Below, piece after piece: positions 51,366 to 62,760 of a stretch of DNA of 64,000 nucleotides. Below the pieces are notes generated by a model, which did no database searches, was not told the origin of the DNA, and worked only from the letters and a program-made list of their open reading frames with translations. The DNA lies in the NCBI GenBank assembly GCA_016124935.1, contig WGMS01000014.1, positions 238,178 through 302,177 of the forward strand, read 5' to 3'. Source of the DNA: a bacterium. GTDB lineage: Bacteria; Cyanobacteriota; Vampirovibrionia; Obscuribacterales; Obscuribacteraceae. The translations under genes were made by a program, and so were the position numbers. Positions within the stretch are counted from its first letter, which is position 1. Every line of letters begins with the position of its first letter.

Positions 51366-54300
51366 TCAAGAAGAGCGTGCCTTGATCCTGGAATTGTGCA
51401 ACTGTCTATAACTCTTGAAACTGAATGTGAGATTCTCGAATTCGATATCCGCTTGTTTCCAGTCAGGCTTATCGAGATCGATATCGACACAATCGAGCAA
51501 TCGGTGCCCCACATGTTCTATATCTTCTGCCCGGAAGCTTTCTGAAAGAGTTCTCAAGTGCGCTGCGGATTCTGCCAGCGCATCGGCGCTCTGTTCTGCC
51601 AGGGCGCCTTCAATCTGTTTGACCAGTTCCTCTAGAGAGAGAAGATACTCTTCCATCAGGGCATCACTCTCTTCTCTATCGAATTCCCGAAGCAGGTGCT
51701 CCAGACCGGCACGGTACTGACGCTCCAGAGTGGACAGGGCAATCTCCTCCGTGGCTTCCCCGTTCTCATCGGAGGCGGGCAGGCTGAGCCAGGGCAGAAC
51801 AAAACGCTCTAACTTGGCAGAGGTAAAGGGCTTGGTCAGAAAATCGTCCATGCCGGCCTCCCGACAGCGTTCCCTGTGTTCAGGGGTTGCCTGGGCGGTT
51901 ACCGCGATTATTGGAACATGCTTGTCCGAGTCGGCCTCCAGCTCTCGAATCTTTCTGGTTGCTTCAAACCCATCCATAACTGGCATCTGGCAGTCCATCA
52001 GGATCAAGGAAAAATCGTTGCTTAAGAATGCTTCCACCGCCTCTCGACCGTTGCCAACGGCCCGGGCTCTAACCCCAATCTCCCGCAGCTGCATGAGAGC
52101 CAGTTTGGAGTTGACCGAGTTGTCCTCCACAACAAGGACCTCCTCTGCTTTTTTTCGATCCGGATTGGCACCCCCGGGAAGTTTAGTCTGCGATTCGCTC
52201 TCGGATTCCACCTCTTGATCTGTCCTGTTTGTCTGCAGTGAGCGAACCGGTCTTTTAGTGGTCGCTTTGAGACCGAAAGCGATCTGAAAAGTAAACAGTG
52301 AGCCCACATGCTCTTTTGAAGAGACCGAGACCTTTCCGCCCATCAGCTCTACCAGCCGTCTGGTAATCGACAGACCAAGACCGGTGCCCCCATATCTGGA
52401 GCTTACCGATTGGTTTGCCTGGGCAAAAGGTTCGAAGAGTTCGGCGATGGCATCTTGACTGATTCCGACACCGGTGTCCTGGACAGAAAACTTGAGGGTG
52501 GCACTCTCTTTGTTTTTCTCCATCAGCTCTACTCGAACAGAGATCTCGCCCCGGTCCGTGAACTTGACGGCGTTGCTGATCAGATTGAGAAGGATCTGAC
52601 GCAGTCTGTTTGGATCTCCTGTAAGATGATCGGGAATGTCCCTTGCTATCCAGTAAGTCATAGCGACGTTTTTCTGACGTGCCTTGGGAGCGAAGAGCGA
52701 TATGCAACGATTCAAAAGAGCGCGCAGTTCGAATTCGGTGTTTTCGAATTCGAGCTTTTCCGCCTCTATTTTGGAATAGTCGAGGACGTCGTCAATCAAG
52801 GCCAATAGGACCTGGGCCGATTCTTGAATAGTATTGACCATGTCGCTTTGATCGCTCGCCAGCTCTGTTCGGCTGAGCAGATCGCTCATTCCTATAACCG
52901 CGTTCATCGGTGTTCTTATCTCATGGCTCATATTGGCGACGAAATAGCTTTTCGCCTTGTTCGCTCTATCCGCTGCCTCTTTGGCGGCTATGAGTTCTGC
53001 GTTGGATACCTCCAGTTCGAGGGTTCTCTCTTTCACCCTTTCTTCTAGCTCTTTGTTGAGAGCCGAGATACTGTCGAATAAAAGAACATTCTCCAGAGCC
53101 GTGACGATCTGGGTGGATAAGAGCTGGATCAAGTCCAGCCTTTCTGTGGTGAAAATACCCGGCACCAGATTGTTTTCCAGGTAGAATATACCGACCAGTT
53201 TGGTCTGCTTGATGATGGGATGACAGAGCACTGAACGGACATTGTTTCGCTTTATATAAGGATCTCCCAGAAACATATTTTCGCGGACGGCGTCGGGTAG
53301 AAGCAAGCTGTTTCTGGTTCGGCGTACATAGTTGATCACCGAATGCGGTACTGCTTCAAAACTTTCCAGATTGATTCTAATGCTCTTGACCAGATTTCCT
53401 GTGCCGGCACTATCTCCCCTGGCCCTGACGAATAGCTCATCGTCTTCCTGGAGCACGATAACACACTGCTGCGCGCCGGACGCTTCGATAATTACTCTGA
53501 TCAAAGTGTTCAAAAGCTTATCCAGAGTCACTTCTTTAGAGATCGCTTCGGCAGCTTTGAGCACGGTCAAAAAGTCGAATTCAGGAGAGGACGATGAAGT
53601 CTGACGAAGCAGCGGCAGCTCTCTTTCGAGTTGTTCTACTTTGCCCCGGGCCTGCCACCGCCGATAGAGGCGGTGCGCTTCTTTGAGATGTAATGCAGCG
53701 ACAGAATCTAAACCTCTGGCGAGATAGAATCTATATGCCAGTTCGTTGGCTATTGCTTCGTTCTGGATATAGCCGTTCTCTCTTGCTGCCTTGATGGCGC
53801 TTTCATAGCCTTTTTCCGCTTGCTCGATGAATCCATTCAGTCTTGCTATTTCGGCGCTTACCAGGCTGAATTTGCTCGAAAAGTTGGCTGGACAGGAACG
53901 CGACCACTCCTCCAGTTTTTGTCCGTGTTCAGCCAGAGTTTTCATACGGCTTGCTTTCAGCTCTTCGTCCATAGAGCCGTCTTCCAGGCTCGATGCCAGG
54001 GCCAGGGCGAGATAGTACCAGTATTCCGGCTCTTGGATATGACCAAGGGAGGACCAGAGATAGGTTTTTGCTTTTCTTCCCGCTCTGATTGCCTCTTCAT
54101 AGTCGCCCGACATGAAGCGAGCCTGGAGCAGCATGATATAGTACCAGCAGGTGACTATAGGATGGTCGTAAGAGTCGACATAGCGCTCGTATTCCTTTTC
54201 ATCGAACTCTTCGTCATCGAAAGTCGAGAATCTATTTGTGTTCCCGCGTAGATTTTGAACCAGGCGCTGAATCCCTTTGATTACCTCTTTGGGCGCTTCG

Positions 54301-57300
54301 AACTGGATGCTTTTCAGATAGGTCAGATACTTGATCGATTCTTGATAGACTTCATCGAGTCCTTTGCCGAGAATGAGCAGATCTACGACAATGTGGTTGC
54401 AGCAGTAGCCGGCGAAAGTGACATCACCTGCCTTCGAGAGCACAGCGAAGGCATCGTAGAGAAAGTCCAGGTCGGTCTTGAGATGATTGGACCAGAAGTT
54501 GATGGAATCTCCGAAAAGAAATTTCACCCGGGCGTGGTAGTCGTTTAACGGAGCCTCTCTGCTCAATTCACAAGCCAGACGTCCGAATCGATAGCCGTCC
54601 TGGTATTTGCCGAGCACCGGCCCCACGCACATCCCCAGAAGGGCATAGCCCATGGCGGAGGCTGCGCAGTTGCCGTGCTGCAAGGTGATGCGAACCATAT
54701 GACAGGCGCTCAAAAGAAAGAGATTTTGATTAGAACAGAGACCAGCGGCAAAAAGAGCTTGAAGAATATCCAGTGCCGCTTTCATCTCCGGATTATCCAT
54801 TAGGGGAAGTTCTTGCAGGCTCTCTATGGTTCTATCGTCGAGCTCTTCCCAGAGTAGTTCGTAGTTCTTTTTCACTTCGGCATCATCGGGGGAGGCAGTC
54901 ATCTCTACACCCAGGAGTTTGAGACCCTTGAGACCGCTTTCCACAGCCAGGGCCAGTTCTGTCTTACCTGTATAGAGTTCGACCATCATCTGATAGATAG
55001 AGGTTTTTTGAAGGACGTCATTGCAATGATTCAGAAGTTGATCGAACAAACTCATGGACCGGTCGAAATTGCCGCACATCCATTCGCATAGTGCCTGTTC
55101 ATAGTTCAATTCGTAAGCCAACTCCGGAGTCTTTTGCCAGCCGGTATCACAAAGTAGCTCCAGTCCATAGGAGAGAAACTGAATCGCCGAGTGATAGGCT
55201 GTGTTGGTGCGAGCTTTTCTGCCGGCCACCAGATAAACCCTGGCAAGTTCGGCTTTGTTCTCTTCTTTTGCAACCAGGTCCCTGGCCTGGTCGAGGTGGG
55301 TGATTATGTCGAATATTTTCTCTTCCAGCACTTCATCTTTTGCCGAACGCAGAAGAATAAGACCTATGCGCAGGTGCTCTTCGGCTCTTTTCTCTTCTGG
55401 AATCAGTTTATATGACGCTTCCTGGACCCGGTCGTGGAGAAACTTGAAATTGCCTGACTGACTGAGAACCAGACCCTGATTGCAGGCTTCTCTGAGATCA
55501 CTCTCCAGCTCGCTTTCAGAACGCTGACAGACCAGGGAAAGGGTCGGGAGATCAAAGGTGTTCCCCAGGCAGGAGGCAAGCTTGAGTACATCCCGGGTGG
55601 AGGCGGAAAGGCGACCGAGGCGTGATAAGAGCAGTTCGACAATGTTATCCGAATCTTTCTGCTCTTCGAGCTTGTCCAGATTCCACCACCAGCGGTGCTG
55701 CTTTCTGTCCAGCTCCAGAAGCCCCTCCTGGCGAAGGGTGCGGAGGAGCTGGATCGCAAAAAACGGATTGCCACCGGTTTTATTGAAGACTAGATTGCCC
55801 AGTGGAATCGCCTGTTTCGCTTCGAGCCGCATCGCATCTCTAATAAGGTCCTGCATATCTTTTCTAGAAAGCGGGGGCAGTTCTATCTCCATCAATGGAG
55901 CATGGGCCGCTTTCATCTGTTTGATCGTCCCGGAGAGAATATGGTCTTTGTCTACCTCATTGTCTCGATATGCTCCGATCAAAAGCAGATAATCCATAGA
56001 TGAGCCGTCCGAAATCAATCTGTTCATCAGTCGAAGACTGGCTTCGTCCGCCCATTGAAGATCATCTAGAAAAAGGATAAGAGGATGGTCGCTGGTGGCG
56101 AAGACCCGGAAAAATTGCTGTAGCACCATGTCGAAGCGGGTTTGTTCCTCGCCCACCGGTAATGGTGGCGGTGCCGGCTGCTTGCCGATCAATAGCTCCA
56201 GTTCCGGAATCACTCCGGCTACTATCGCGGCACCATTGCCGATTCTCTCTATAATTTCGCGTTTCCAGAAATCGATTTCCGACTCCGAATAGGTGAGAAG
56301 GTGATGGACCAACTCTCTGAAAGCTTCACAGATAGTGGCAAAAGGAATAGCCTGCTGGTACTGATCGAATTTGCCCGAGAGGAAAAAACCGCGCTCTTGA
56401 ATGAGCGGTTGATAAAGCTCTCGAACCAGCGCTGTTTTTCCTATACCTGAATATCCCGAGATCAATACCAATCTGGCATTCTGACCTGATGCCACAGCCT
56501 GGAAGGCGCCGGAGAGTAGCTCTATCTCCTTTTCTCTTCCATACAGCCTTACAGGAATCTGCAACTCCTGGGGAATATCCCGAGAGCCGATCAGAGGAAG
56601 GGCAATCTGTCCGGTTCGTTTGATTTGCCTTTCTGCTGAGATCAAGTCGCAGGCAAGACCATAGGCGCTCTGATATCTGTCCTCGGGAGACTTGGCCAGC
56701 GATTTTTGCACTATTGCCGAGAGATCGGGCTGCGATTGATCCGGCCAGTCAGGAGTGAGCGAAAGATGCGCGTGGAGCAACTCGAGGGGATCAGAACAAG
56801 AGAATGCTTGCTTGCCGGTCAAGACTTGGTAGAGCACAAGACCGAGAGCATAGATGTCGCTTCTCATATCCACCGGCTGACTCATACGTCCGCTCTGCTC
56901 GGGAGAGCGACAGATCATGGCCTGGTTGAGGTTCGGTAGTCCGACATAGCTTTGTCGATTGTCGGCCACCGGGCTCACCAGCCCGAGGCTGGCGAAGTAG
57001 GGAGAACCATCCTCGTCCACTAGGATATTTTCGGTTCCGATGTCTAGATGGAGTATGCCCATTTGATGGATATGGTCGAGGGCGCGGGCAAGTTTGCGCA
57101 TTATCTCGACTTTTTGAACCATAGAGACAGAGCCTTTCAAAAAGTCGTGAAGTTTTACGCTTCCTTCTCTCCTGGCAAGAACCAGGCAGGTTTCTGCTCG
57201 GTTCTCCGAATGAAGCAATTCGTGCACTTCCGGCAGACCCTTTTTCTTGTTACCGGAGAGGAGCTGAAATTCGTCTTCAAGACTGGAGGAGCTTCCCGAT

Positions 57301-57452
57301 TCCGGTTTGTCCAGGAGCAGAGTTTTCAACAGGACGGTCTTACCGTCTGACTGTCTTTCGGCATCGACAAGCCGATAATCGAGGCCGTCATAAAAGGAAG
57401 GTTCTAACTCTTCATAGGTCTGGTAGACAAGATCTTTACCGGCAGATTTCAT
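51366..57452 (-). CDS. Giant hybrid kinase: Ser/Thr kinase, ATPase, TPR, GAF, histidine kinase, receiver, HPt
   Basis: 2028 residues. In order: a protein kinase-like domain (about 10-275, [12 protein letters not shown] catalytic loop), an AAA-type ATPase (about 305-590, [13 protein letters not shown] and [15 protein letters not shown]), helical TPR-like repeats (about 680-1290), GAF (about 1290-1460), DHp with [19 protein letters not shown] (about 1500), HATPase (about 1600-1720), receiver (about 1770-1890, [13 protein letters not shown]) and an HPt-like domain (about 1905-2000, [19 protein letters not shown]). The kinase lobe lacks the DFG Asp: the loop reads YFASLGLV. A soluble phosphorelay sensor; its target regulator is unknown. 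ATG start with AGGA nine bases upstream. Confidence 0.93.
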   Translation of the reverse strand: MKSAGKDLVYQTYEELEPSFYDGLDYRLVDAERQSDGKTVLLKTLLLDKPESGSSSSLEDEFQLLSGNKKKGLPEVHELLHSENRAETCLVLARREGSVKLHDFLKGSVSMVQKVEIMRKLARALDHIHQMGILHLDIGTENILVDEDGSPYFASLGLVSPVADNRQSYVGLPNLNQAMICRSPEQSGRMSQPVDMRSDIYALGLVLYQVLTGKQAFSCSDPLELLHAHLSLTPDWPDQSQPDLSAIVQKSLAKSPEDRYQSAYGLACDLISAERQIKRTGQIALPLIGSRDIPQELQIPVRLYGREKEIELLSGAFQAVASGQNARLVLISGYSGIGKTALVRELYQPLIQERGFFLSGKFDQYQQAIPFATICEAFRELVHHLLTYSESEIDFWKREIIERIGNGAAIVAGVIPELELLIGKQPAPPPLPVGEEQTRFDMVLQQFFRVFATSDHPLILFLDDLQWADEASLRLMNRLISDGSSMDYLLLIGAYRDNEVDKDHILSGTIKQMKAAHAPLMEIELPPLSRKDMQDLIRDAMRLEAKQAIPLGNLVFNKTGGNPFFAIQLLRTLRQEGLLELDRKQHRWWWNLDKLEEQKDSDNIVELLLSRLGRLSASTRDVLKLASCLGNTFDLPTLSLVCQRSESELESDLREACNQGLVLSQSGNFKFLHDRVQEASYKLIPEEKRAEEHLRIGLILLRSAKDEVLEEKIFDIITHLDQARDLVAKEENKAELARVYLVAGRKARTNTAYHSAIQFLSYGLELLCDTGWQKTPELAYELNYEQALCEWMCGNFDRSMSLFDQLLNHCNDVLQKTSIYQMMVELYTGKTELALAVESGLKGLKLLGVEMTASPDDAEVKKNYELLWEELDDRTIESLQELPLMDNPEMKAALDILQALFAAGLCSNQNLFLLSACHMVRITLQHGNCAASAMGYALLGMCVGPVLGKYQDGYRFGRLACELSREAPLNDYHARVKFLFGDSINFWSNHLKTDLDFLYDAFAVLSKAGDVTFAGYCCNHIVVDLLILGKGLDEVYQESIKYLTYLKSIQFEAPKEVIKGIQRLVQNLRGNTNRFSTFDDEEFDEKEYERYVDSYDHPIVTCWYYIMLLQARFMSGDYEEAIRAGRKAKTYLWSSLGHIQEPEYWYYLALALASSLEDGSMDEELKASRMKTLAEHGQKLEEWSRSCPANFSSKFSLVSAEIARLNGFIEQAEKGYESAIKAARENGYIQNEAIANELAYRFYLARGLDSVAALHLKEAHRLYRRWQARGKVEQLERELPLLRQTSSSSPEFDFLTVLKAAEAISKEVTLDKLLNTLIRVIIEASGAQQCVIVLQEDDELFVRARGDSAGTGNLVKSIRINLESFEAVPHSVINYVRRTRNSLLLPDAVRENMFLGDPYIKRNNVRSVLCHPIIKQTKLVGIFYLENNLVPGIFTTERLDLIQLLSTQIVTALENVLLFDSISALNKELEERVKERTLELEVSNAELIAAKEAADRANKAKSYFVANMSHEIRTPMNAVIGMSDLLSRTELASDQSDMVNTIQESAQVLLALIDDVLDYSKIEAEKLEFENTEFELRALLNRCISLFAPKARQKNVAMTYWIARDIPDHLTGDPNRLRQILLNLISNAVKFTDRGEISVRVELMEKNKESATLKFSVQDTGVGISQDAIAELFEPFAQANQSVSSRYGGTGLGLSITRRLVELMGGKVSVSSKEHVGSLFTFQIAFGLKATTKRPVRSLQTNRTDQEVESESESQTKLPGGANPDRKKAEEVLVVEDNSVNSKLALMQLREIGVRARAVGNGREAVEAFLSNDFSLILMDCQMPVMDGFEATRKIRELEADSDKHVPIIAVTAQATPEHRERCREAGMDDFLTKPFTSAKLERFVLPWLSLPASDENGEATEEIALSTLERQYRAGLEHLLREFDREESDALMEEYLLSLEELVKQIEGALAEQSADALAESAAHLRTLSESFRAEDIEHVGHRLLDCVDIDLDKPDWKQADIEFENLTFSFKSYRQLHNSRIKARSS

Positions 57453-57503
57453 CTCTTGGCGTCCTGATTGGTTCTGGAACTTGCTCTAATTCGATCAATT
57501 GCG

Positions 57504-58214
57504 ATGCCTAATATAGAATATACGGTATTTGGGTCATCGATTGTGAACGATGTAAGAGTAACTGTGGACGTGGTGGCTTTCGCCATAGAGCAAGACTCCC
57601 TGGAGGTGCTCTTGATCAAGCGAAAGTATGAGCCGTTTCGAAATCAGTGGGCTCTACCCGGAGGGTTCCTTTTACCCGGGGATGGGTCTTTGGAAGAAGC
57701 CGCCGCCCGGGAGTTGTCGGAAGAGACCAATGTGTCCGACATCTATTTAGAACAGCTCTACAGTTTCGGTGACCGGGACAGGGACCCGCGTGGTCGAACG
57801 GTGACCATCGCTTATCTTGCTCTTTTGCGAGCCGAGGAAGTGGAGTTGCAGGCCGCCACCGATGCCAGCGGCGTGGCCTGGTTTCCGGTTCATTCTCTAC
57901 CTGATCTGGCTTTCGACCACGGTCGTATTCTCGATTATGCCATCTCGCGGCTGCGCTACAAGATAGAGTATTCACCCTGCGTGTTCAGTCTACTTCCCGA
58001 GAGTTTTACACTCAGGTCTTTGCAAAATGCCTACGAGATAATTCTTGGCAAGCAGATAGACAATCGCAACTTTCGCAAAAAATTTCTTGGTACCGGGATT
58101 TTGATCGATCAAGATGAACTGACAAGGGGCGGGCCGCATCGGCCGGCAAAACTTTATAAGTTCTCGCTCAATGAATTCTCCAGGCTCGCCGACAGGCCGA
58201 TTTTTACATTTTAG
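57504..58214 (+). CDS. Nudix protein with C-terminal winged helix (NrtR-like)
   Basis: 236 residues from ATG 57504. The Nudix box is GDGSLEEAAARELSEETNV, within a domain of about 140 residues starting VTVDVVAFAIEQDSLEVLLI. The C-terminus (about 150-230, FTLRSLQNAYEIILGKQID, NFRKKFLGTGIL) resembles the winged helix of NrtR, which represses NAD synthesis genes and is released by ADP-ribose. The Glu residues of the Nudix box are complete, so catalysis is also possible. No NAD genes are adjacent. An upstream TTG at 57468 would lengthen it. The last 11 bases overlap the converging membrane protein gene. Confidence 0.82.
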   Translation: MPNIEYTVFGSSIVNDVRVTVDVVAFAIEQDSLEVLLIKRKYEPFRNQWALPGGFLLPGDGSLEEAAARELSEETNVSDIYLEQLYSFGDRDRDPRGRTVTIAYLALLRAEEVELQAATDASGVAWFPVHSLPDLAFDHGRILDYAISRLRYKIEYSPCVFSLLPESFTLRSLQNAYEIILGKQIDNRNFRKKFLGTGILIDQDELTRGGPHRPAKLYKFSLNEFSRLADRPIFTF

Positions 58215-58812
58215 AGAAGATCACGAATTCTATGGCGTACTTGGCGTTCAATACCGTAGTCAGGGCTGCGCTGCCGACAAAGCGATAGCGCAGGTTCATA
58301 CGCTCCTGAATCAGATAGTTTCCGGTAAGGGCGATTGGAAGATTGGTGAAAAAGGAGACAGTGCCAGACTTCAGCGAGGCGATAATAATCGCGACAAAGT
58401 CCACACCGGCGTACCAGTGCATATCCGGTCCCACTAAAGTGGCCACCTTGATCAAGAATAGATGTCGCGCTATCCAGAGCGGATTGAAATAGAGCGCCGC
58501 CCCCAGAGTCTTGCCCAGCCAGTTGAATCTCAGACCGGTATCATCTTCGTGAACCAGTTTTTTGAAAAAAGGATAGCGATTTTCGGTATCACTAGAGAGC
58601 CTGAAGGAATCAAGCAAGTGGAACCAGCGGGGAATTTCGAAGCGATAGATGATTCCGCCTGCGATCATGACCGCTATGTATCTGACAGGATTCACGTCAT
58701 CCATTATGATCTGACCGAATAAATCACCCAGAGGATAGAGTACCCAGCCGGCAAAGTGCTGGATCAAGCGCTCCATGGAAGACTGGGATACGGGAGGATC
58801 TGACCTTTTCAT
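58204..58812 (-). CDS. Membrane protein downstream of the helicase
   Basis: 202 residues with hydrophobic segments at about 42-58 (RYIAVMIAGGIIYRF), 104-122, 135-150 and near the C-terminus. Aromatic and Arg residues are frequent. ATG seven bases after the helicase stop, probably the same transcript. Family unknown; the C-terminal overlap with the NrtR-like gene is tail to tail. Co-occurrence with a membrane-associated helicase may be meaningful. Confidence 0.7.
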   Translation of the reverse strand: MKRSDPPVSQSSMERLIQHFAGWVLYPLGDLFGQIIMDDVNPVRYIAVMIAGGIIYRFEIPRWFHLLDSFRLSSDTENRYPFFKKLVHEDDTGLRFNWLGKTLGAALYFNPLWIARHLFLIKVATLVGPDMHWYAGVDFVAIIIASLKSGTVSFFTNLPIALTGNYLIQERMNLRYRFVGSAALTTVLNAKYAIEFVIFSKM

Positions 58813-58819
58813 GGTGATT

Positions 58820-61816
58820 TCAACCCCAGAGCAATCTTTCGGCGACTTTCAAGCTGGCGTAAGAATTCGAGCCGAAAAATTGAGAGAGGATCTCCGGTTG
58901 TTTGTCTGTGTCTACCAGGAAACCGGGGCTGACATGTTGATTCCAGGCGTATTCAAAGGCGTCCCTGCCGGCTTCGGATCTGGCTAGAATGCGAGGGACG
59001 GCATGATAAGCCACGATTCTAGGATCGGCTTTGCCCGAGATATACAGATCGAGAAATTTCTGCGGCGGTAGATCATCCGGCAAGGTCAGTTCATAGCGCG
59101 GCATCAACCATTTTTGATCACTGAGGGGGGCGAGCATCTCTTCGTAGCATTCCATAAATAAGTCGGAATGTTCGAGGGCGCAGTGATCGCCATCCAGAAA
59201 AATACGATAGAAGCCGTCTTTTCTGCGGCTTACTCTGATGTAGGATCTTTCAATCGTCTCAGGAAGAAATCGCCGTTCTATCAGGGCATCAAGCAATGCG
59301 GCCGCCATTATCTTGAAGCTCTCTTCTTGAGTGATTGAGCGCTTGAGATCATGACCCATTTTTACTCTCCGTTTTCTCAAAAAGTCCGTGGCAAAATAGA
59401 GAGCAAGCAGCACCGGAGCCATAGCAATTACCGGTGGCAAGTGTGTAATCGCCGCAAGAAAAATAGATGTCGGTGCTCCCATTCCTAAATAAGCCGCATA
59501 CGTATAACAATCGCCTTTGATCAGATCTTTTCTGGTTTTAACGGCGTGCTCCATATAGTTAGAAGCTTTTGCGATCTTGAGCTGGCGAAACCGACGTTCT
59601 TCAACCCGGGCTATCTCAAGACAGGCTATCTCTTGATTGCGATAGGGCTCGCCCACTTTCCAGAGAGAATAGGCTTCTTCTCTTCGGGTGGCCCGACTCA
59701 GCATGTCGAAGTTGAAGTCTTGGAAGCTGGCGAAAACCTCCTGGGGAGTCAGTTCTGAAAACTGAGGGTGAACATGACCGACACCACATTCAATCTGACC
59801 ATCATCGGCGATACCGAAATAGCCGCGATGTTTTCTCACGAAACGGAAGTAGTCGTTCAGCCCTTTTTCCAGAGCCGGAGCGATGCAGACAACATCCCAG
59901 TTGTTGGCTACTTTCCTCTCTGCAAGGGTGTCGACGATGTTCAGCCTGATGCCCCGACCGCGCAACTGATTGACTGCCACCGAAGAGGTGCTGGTGGTAA
60001 GGTCGATAATAGTGTTGAGTTCCTGGCAGTCCCAGCCTTCTCCGAAAATACCCCTGGTGCCGATCATGCATTTGCTTATGCCCCGGGCGAAGAGTTCCGT
60101 GGCTAGCGCCACATAGAGTTTCGCCGTCCACTGTCCGGAAGTCGAGAATATTCGTGTGAATCCATGGTTGTCGTCCGACTCGCTCTCCATGGTGATTTCG
60201 AGGTCGCGTTCGCTTAGATAAACCCTGACGGCTTGTAGATACTGGTCTTCTATTCTGCTATCCACCATCAAAACCGAGCCGGTCACCAGGCAGGGAGGGT
60301 AGTTTACACATGAATCCGCTCCGGCGAGCAGTTCTTTGAATACACCGGCGGCGCCTCCGGATTCGGCGTTCATAATCTCTTTCAGTCCGGCAAGCTGCTT
60401 TGACCCTGTGGCGGACATCTTCTCGAAGTCGGTAATGACAAGGGCTCTGAGACGGTCGTCTAGATAACCGTATTCGGTATCGAGGATAGCTTGCACCGCG
60501 AGCGCTTTGCTCTTGCTGTAGGCGAGAACTCGATCCACCGATGAAGCTATCTTTCTAATTCCTCTTTCAGTCAGGCTATAGCCGATTTTCTTAATGGCAT
60601 CCTTTATTTTGCGGTAGTAACTAAGATCTTCTTCCCTGGAGCTCACTTTGAGATGATTGAGAGCATAGTCTTCGATCAGCTCTATCCAGTCATCTAGAAG
60701 CGGTGACTGTCGCACCGCGTCGGCATTGGAGAAGGTCATCGCGCCCGGCAATTTGACCCCTGTCATCCAGAGATAGCGACAGGCGGCCAGGAAATAATCC
60801 GGATTATCTTTACGCTCTTCGATGCGGCTGCATACATATGAAGAGAAATCCGAGCCCCGCCCTCCTGCATTTGGCTTTAGTTCCACCAGCAATTGATGAA
60901 TCTCTTTGTGGCTCTCTTTCAGAAACTCGAGCTCGTCAGAAGTGGGTTCGGTGAAATAAGCCAGATCCTGATAAGGAGCCAATCCTCCTTCTTTCACCAG
61001 GGCCGGTGTCGGCACCTGATAATCTATCTCGCCTACCAGATTGAGATAACGATTTTTTTGTTTGCCGGAAGCAGAATCCGGGGGCGTGCCCGTCAGACCG
61101 ACCACGGTGACAGGCTCCAGTCTTTTGATTAGATGGATCATCACCGCTGCCCAGTAGTCGGTGAGGTGGTGGCATTCATCGAAGACCACAAGACCGACTC
61201 CACGTCTTTTGAGGGCTTGCATCAGATCTAGAGCGTTTTCATGCAGGACCTCGTTTAAATCGAGCACATCCACCAATCGACGTCTCAGTCTCGATACATG
61301 ACGCCTGAGCTCTTTATTGAATTCTTTCGGATTGTTCTTCTCCAGATCGAGCAGTCGTATCTCCGCTTCCGCCCGCTTCGGGGTGATACCGCCGGTGAGT
61401 TCAGAGATCCATTCTTTTTTAGCCATCGTGGTCAGATATTCTTTCTCTCTACCGGGAAGGGAAAGAGCCTGGTAGGTCATTATGGTTATAGGCTTCAGAG
61501 GCCGATCCAGATAATTGCCCAGGACCTCCGATCTGGCGAATTCTATGTCGCTCTCCGGGAAGAAGTCTTCTAGCTTTGCGTTCCACTGAGTGGCGATGGT
61601 GTTGTTGGGGCAGAGAACCAGGCTGGGACACTTGAACTGAGAGATGATTTCATAGCCGAGAATGGTTTTTCCTGATCCTGGTGGGGCGACTATATGCAGC
61701 TCTTTCTCCCCTGCCTCTAATTTTTTCTTGCAGAGTTCGATAATCTGTTTCTGGTACTTGCGCAGCGGATACTGAAAGGCAAGATTATCCAGCCAGGATA
61801 GATCAGTAACTTTCAT
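58820..61816 (-). CDS. SF2 DEAD/DEAH-type helicase with internal hydrophobic hairpin
   Basis: 998 residues. Walker A IVAPPGSGKTILGYEI (47-51), DECHH at about 215, motif III-like VGLTGTPPDS, and motif VI QLRGRGIRLN at about 612-619 after GTRGIFGEGWDCQELNTI. This resembles the restriction-enzyme R-subunit/UvrB type of SF2 helicase. Residues about 770-806 (MGAPTSIFLAAITHLPPVIA, MAPVLLALYFATDFL) are strongly hydrophobic and sit between soluble parts, which is rare in helicases and implies membrane contact. AAGGA eight bases before the ATG. Next to unknown genes 61903 and 58204 on the same strand. No nuclease or methylase nearby, so a role in DNA repair, RNA or defence cannot be chosen. Confidence 0.9.
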   Translation of the reverse strand: MKVTDLSWLDNLAFQYPLRKYQKQIIELCKKKLEAGEKELHIVAPPGSGKTILGYEIISQFKCPSLVLCPNNTIATQWNAKLEDFFPESDIEFARSEVLGNYLDRPLKPITIMTYQALSLPGREKEYLTTMAKKEWISELTGGITPKRAEAEIRLLDLEKNNPKEFNKELRRHVSRLRRRLVDVLDLNEVLHENALDLMQALKRRGVGLVVFDECHHLTDYWAAVMIHLIKRLEPVTVVGLTGTPPDSASGKQKNRYLNLVGEIDYQVPTPALVKEGGLAPYQDLAYFTEPTSDELEFLKESHKEIHQLLVELKPNAGGRGSDFSSYVCSRIEERKDNPDYFLAACRYLWMTGVKLPGAMTFSNADAVRQSPLLDDWIELIEDYALNHLKVSSREEDLSYYRKIKDAIKKIGYSLTERGIRKIASSVDRVLAYSKSKALAVQAILDTEYGYLDDRLRALVITDFEKMSATGSKQLAGLKEIMNAESGGAAGVFKELLAGADSCVNYPPCLVTGSVLMVDSRIEDQYLQAVRVYLSERDLEITMESESDDNHGFTRIFSTSGQWTAKLYVALATELFARGISKCMIGTRGIFGEGWDCQELNTIIDLTTSTSSVAVNQLRGRGIRLNIVDTLAERKVANNWDVVCIAPALEKGLNDYFRFVRKHRGYFGIADDGQIECGVGHVHPQFSELTPQEVFASFQDFNFDMLSRATRREEAYSLWKVGEPYRNQEIACLEIARVEERRFRQLKIAKASNYMEHAVKTRKDLIKGDCYTYAAYLGMGAPTSIFLAAITHLPPVIAMAPVLLALYFATDFLRKRRVKMGHDLKRSITQEESFKIMAAALLDALIERRFLPETIERSYIRVSRRKDGFYRIFLDGDHCALEHSDLFMECYEEMLAPLSDQKWLMPRYELTLPDDLPPQKFLDLYISGKADPRIVAYHAVPRILARSEAGRDAFEYAWNQHVSPGFLVDTDKQPEILSQFFGSNSYASLKVAERLLWG

Positions 61817-61902
61817 GGCTAATTCCTTTCTCTTCTCAATTCAAAGATCAAGACCGGAAAGGCGGCCATTTTAGACCATTGTTCGAGGATCTGAAACTAA
61901 TA

Positions 61903-62346
61903 TTAGTCGGTGAGTTTCATGTGGTGGACAAAAATCTGACCTTTTTCGTTCTGAAAGGTGATCTTCGTGTTCAGATCCGACTTTATTTCAGCGGTGAAGA
62001 GGGTTTTGGTTTCGACACCGAAACTCGGAACATAGTCCAGGTTGATAATGGTGGTGCTGTTCTCTTTAAAGCGTCTTTCTTCGTGAATGTTAGCAACGGT
62101 ATCACTGTAGCTGACAGTAGAACCTGCGATTTTAATTCTATTGAGAATATCCACCAGCTCATGCTTGGACAATGACTGTTTGTCATTGTGATAAAGCTCG
62201 ATAAATTTCCATATGGGAGCTCCCGAAGCCGACTGGATAACATCACTGGCGGTGTGCCAGACCGTGGTGTCCGGACTGTAACTCTCCTCCTCAGCATACC
62301 CCTGACCGCGTTTACCAATGAGATGAGAGTTGTCTACCGCTTGCAT
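61903..62346 (-). CDS. Small soluble protein upstream of the helicase
   Basis: 147 residues, ATG with GGAG eight bases upstream. No signal peptide. Mixed alpha/beta sequence: the N-terminal part is Ser/Thr/Asp-rich, then SLSKHELVDILNRIKIAGST, and the C-terminal part has strands TTIINLDYVPSFGVETKTLF. It starts 86 bases upstream of the helicase on the same strand and follows a good promoter, so it may be the first gene of that transcript. Not recognised. Confidence 0.65.
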   Translation of the reverse strand: MQAVDNSHLIGKRGQGYAEEESYSPDTTVWHTASDVIQSASGAPIWKFIELYHNDKQSLSKHELVDILNRIKIAGSTVSYSDTVANIHEERRFKENSTTIINLDYVPSFGVETKTLFTAEIKSDLNTKITFQNEKGQIFVHHMKLTD

Positions 62347-62376
62347 GATGCAATCTCCAAAAAATTAAACAGCGAT

Positions 62377-62405
62377 ATCCTAACGCTATCGTGTAAATTT
62401 GACAA
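62377..62405 (-). promoter_or_regulatory. Promoter candidate for the helicase group
   Basis: On the minus strand TTGTCA (62405-62400), 17-base spacer and TAGGAT (62382-62377), about 30 bases before the ATG at 62346. Confidence 0.4.
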
Positions 62406-62760
62406 GCATCTTAATAAATGAGTTCGGCAAAAATAATCTCCTGTTTTTTGAATGTCAAGTGATTTTATTTGCAGGCTCTCACCTCGATCAGGCAGATCGT
62501 CCTTTGACTTGTCATTGGAGCTAAGCCAGGCAGTCTGCCGTTTCCCTGAGAGAGAGATAATACAAAAACAGGACAAATGCGCTTAAGACGATTCTGCCGG
62601 GCTGAATTGGACAAAAACGGTCTGATTCTCGGAATTTTTCATTCTTTTAAAACGGCATGAAAAGCCGATCCCCATCGAGAGATTTGCTTTGATCCCTGCC
62701 GTTATCGGACCGGATTCACCGGCTCGAGGGGAAGCGGTTTACGAATTGGATGAAATCATA
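62406..62760. other. Intergenic region upstream of the helicase group
   Basis: About 355 bases between the 61903 gene's promoter and the end of the monooxygenase-like gene. AT-rich at the left. I see no convincing gene, tRNA or riboswitch. A small 6S-like RNA cannot be excluded by eye. Confidence 0.4.
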
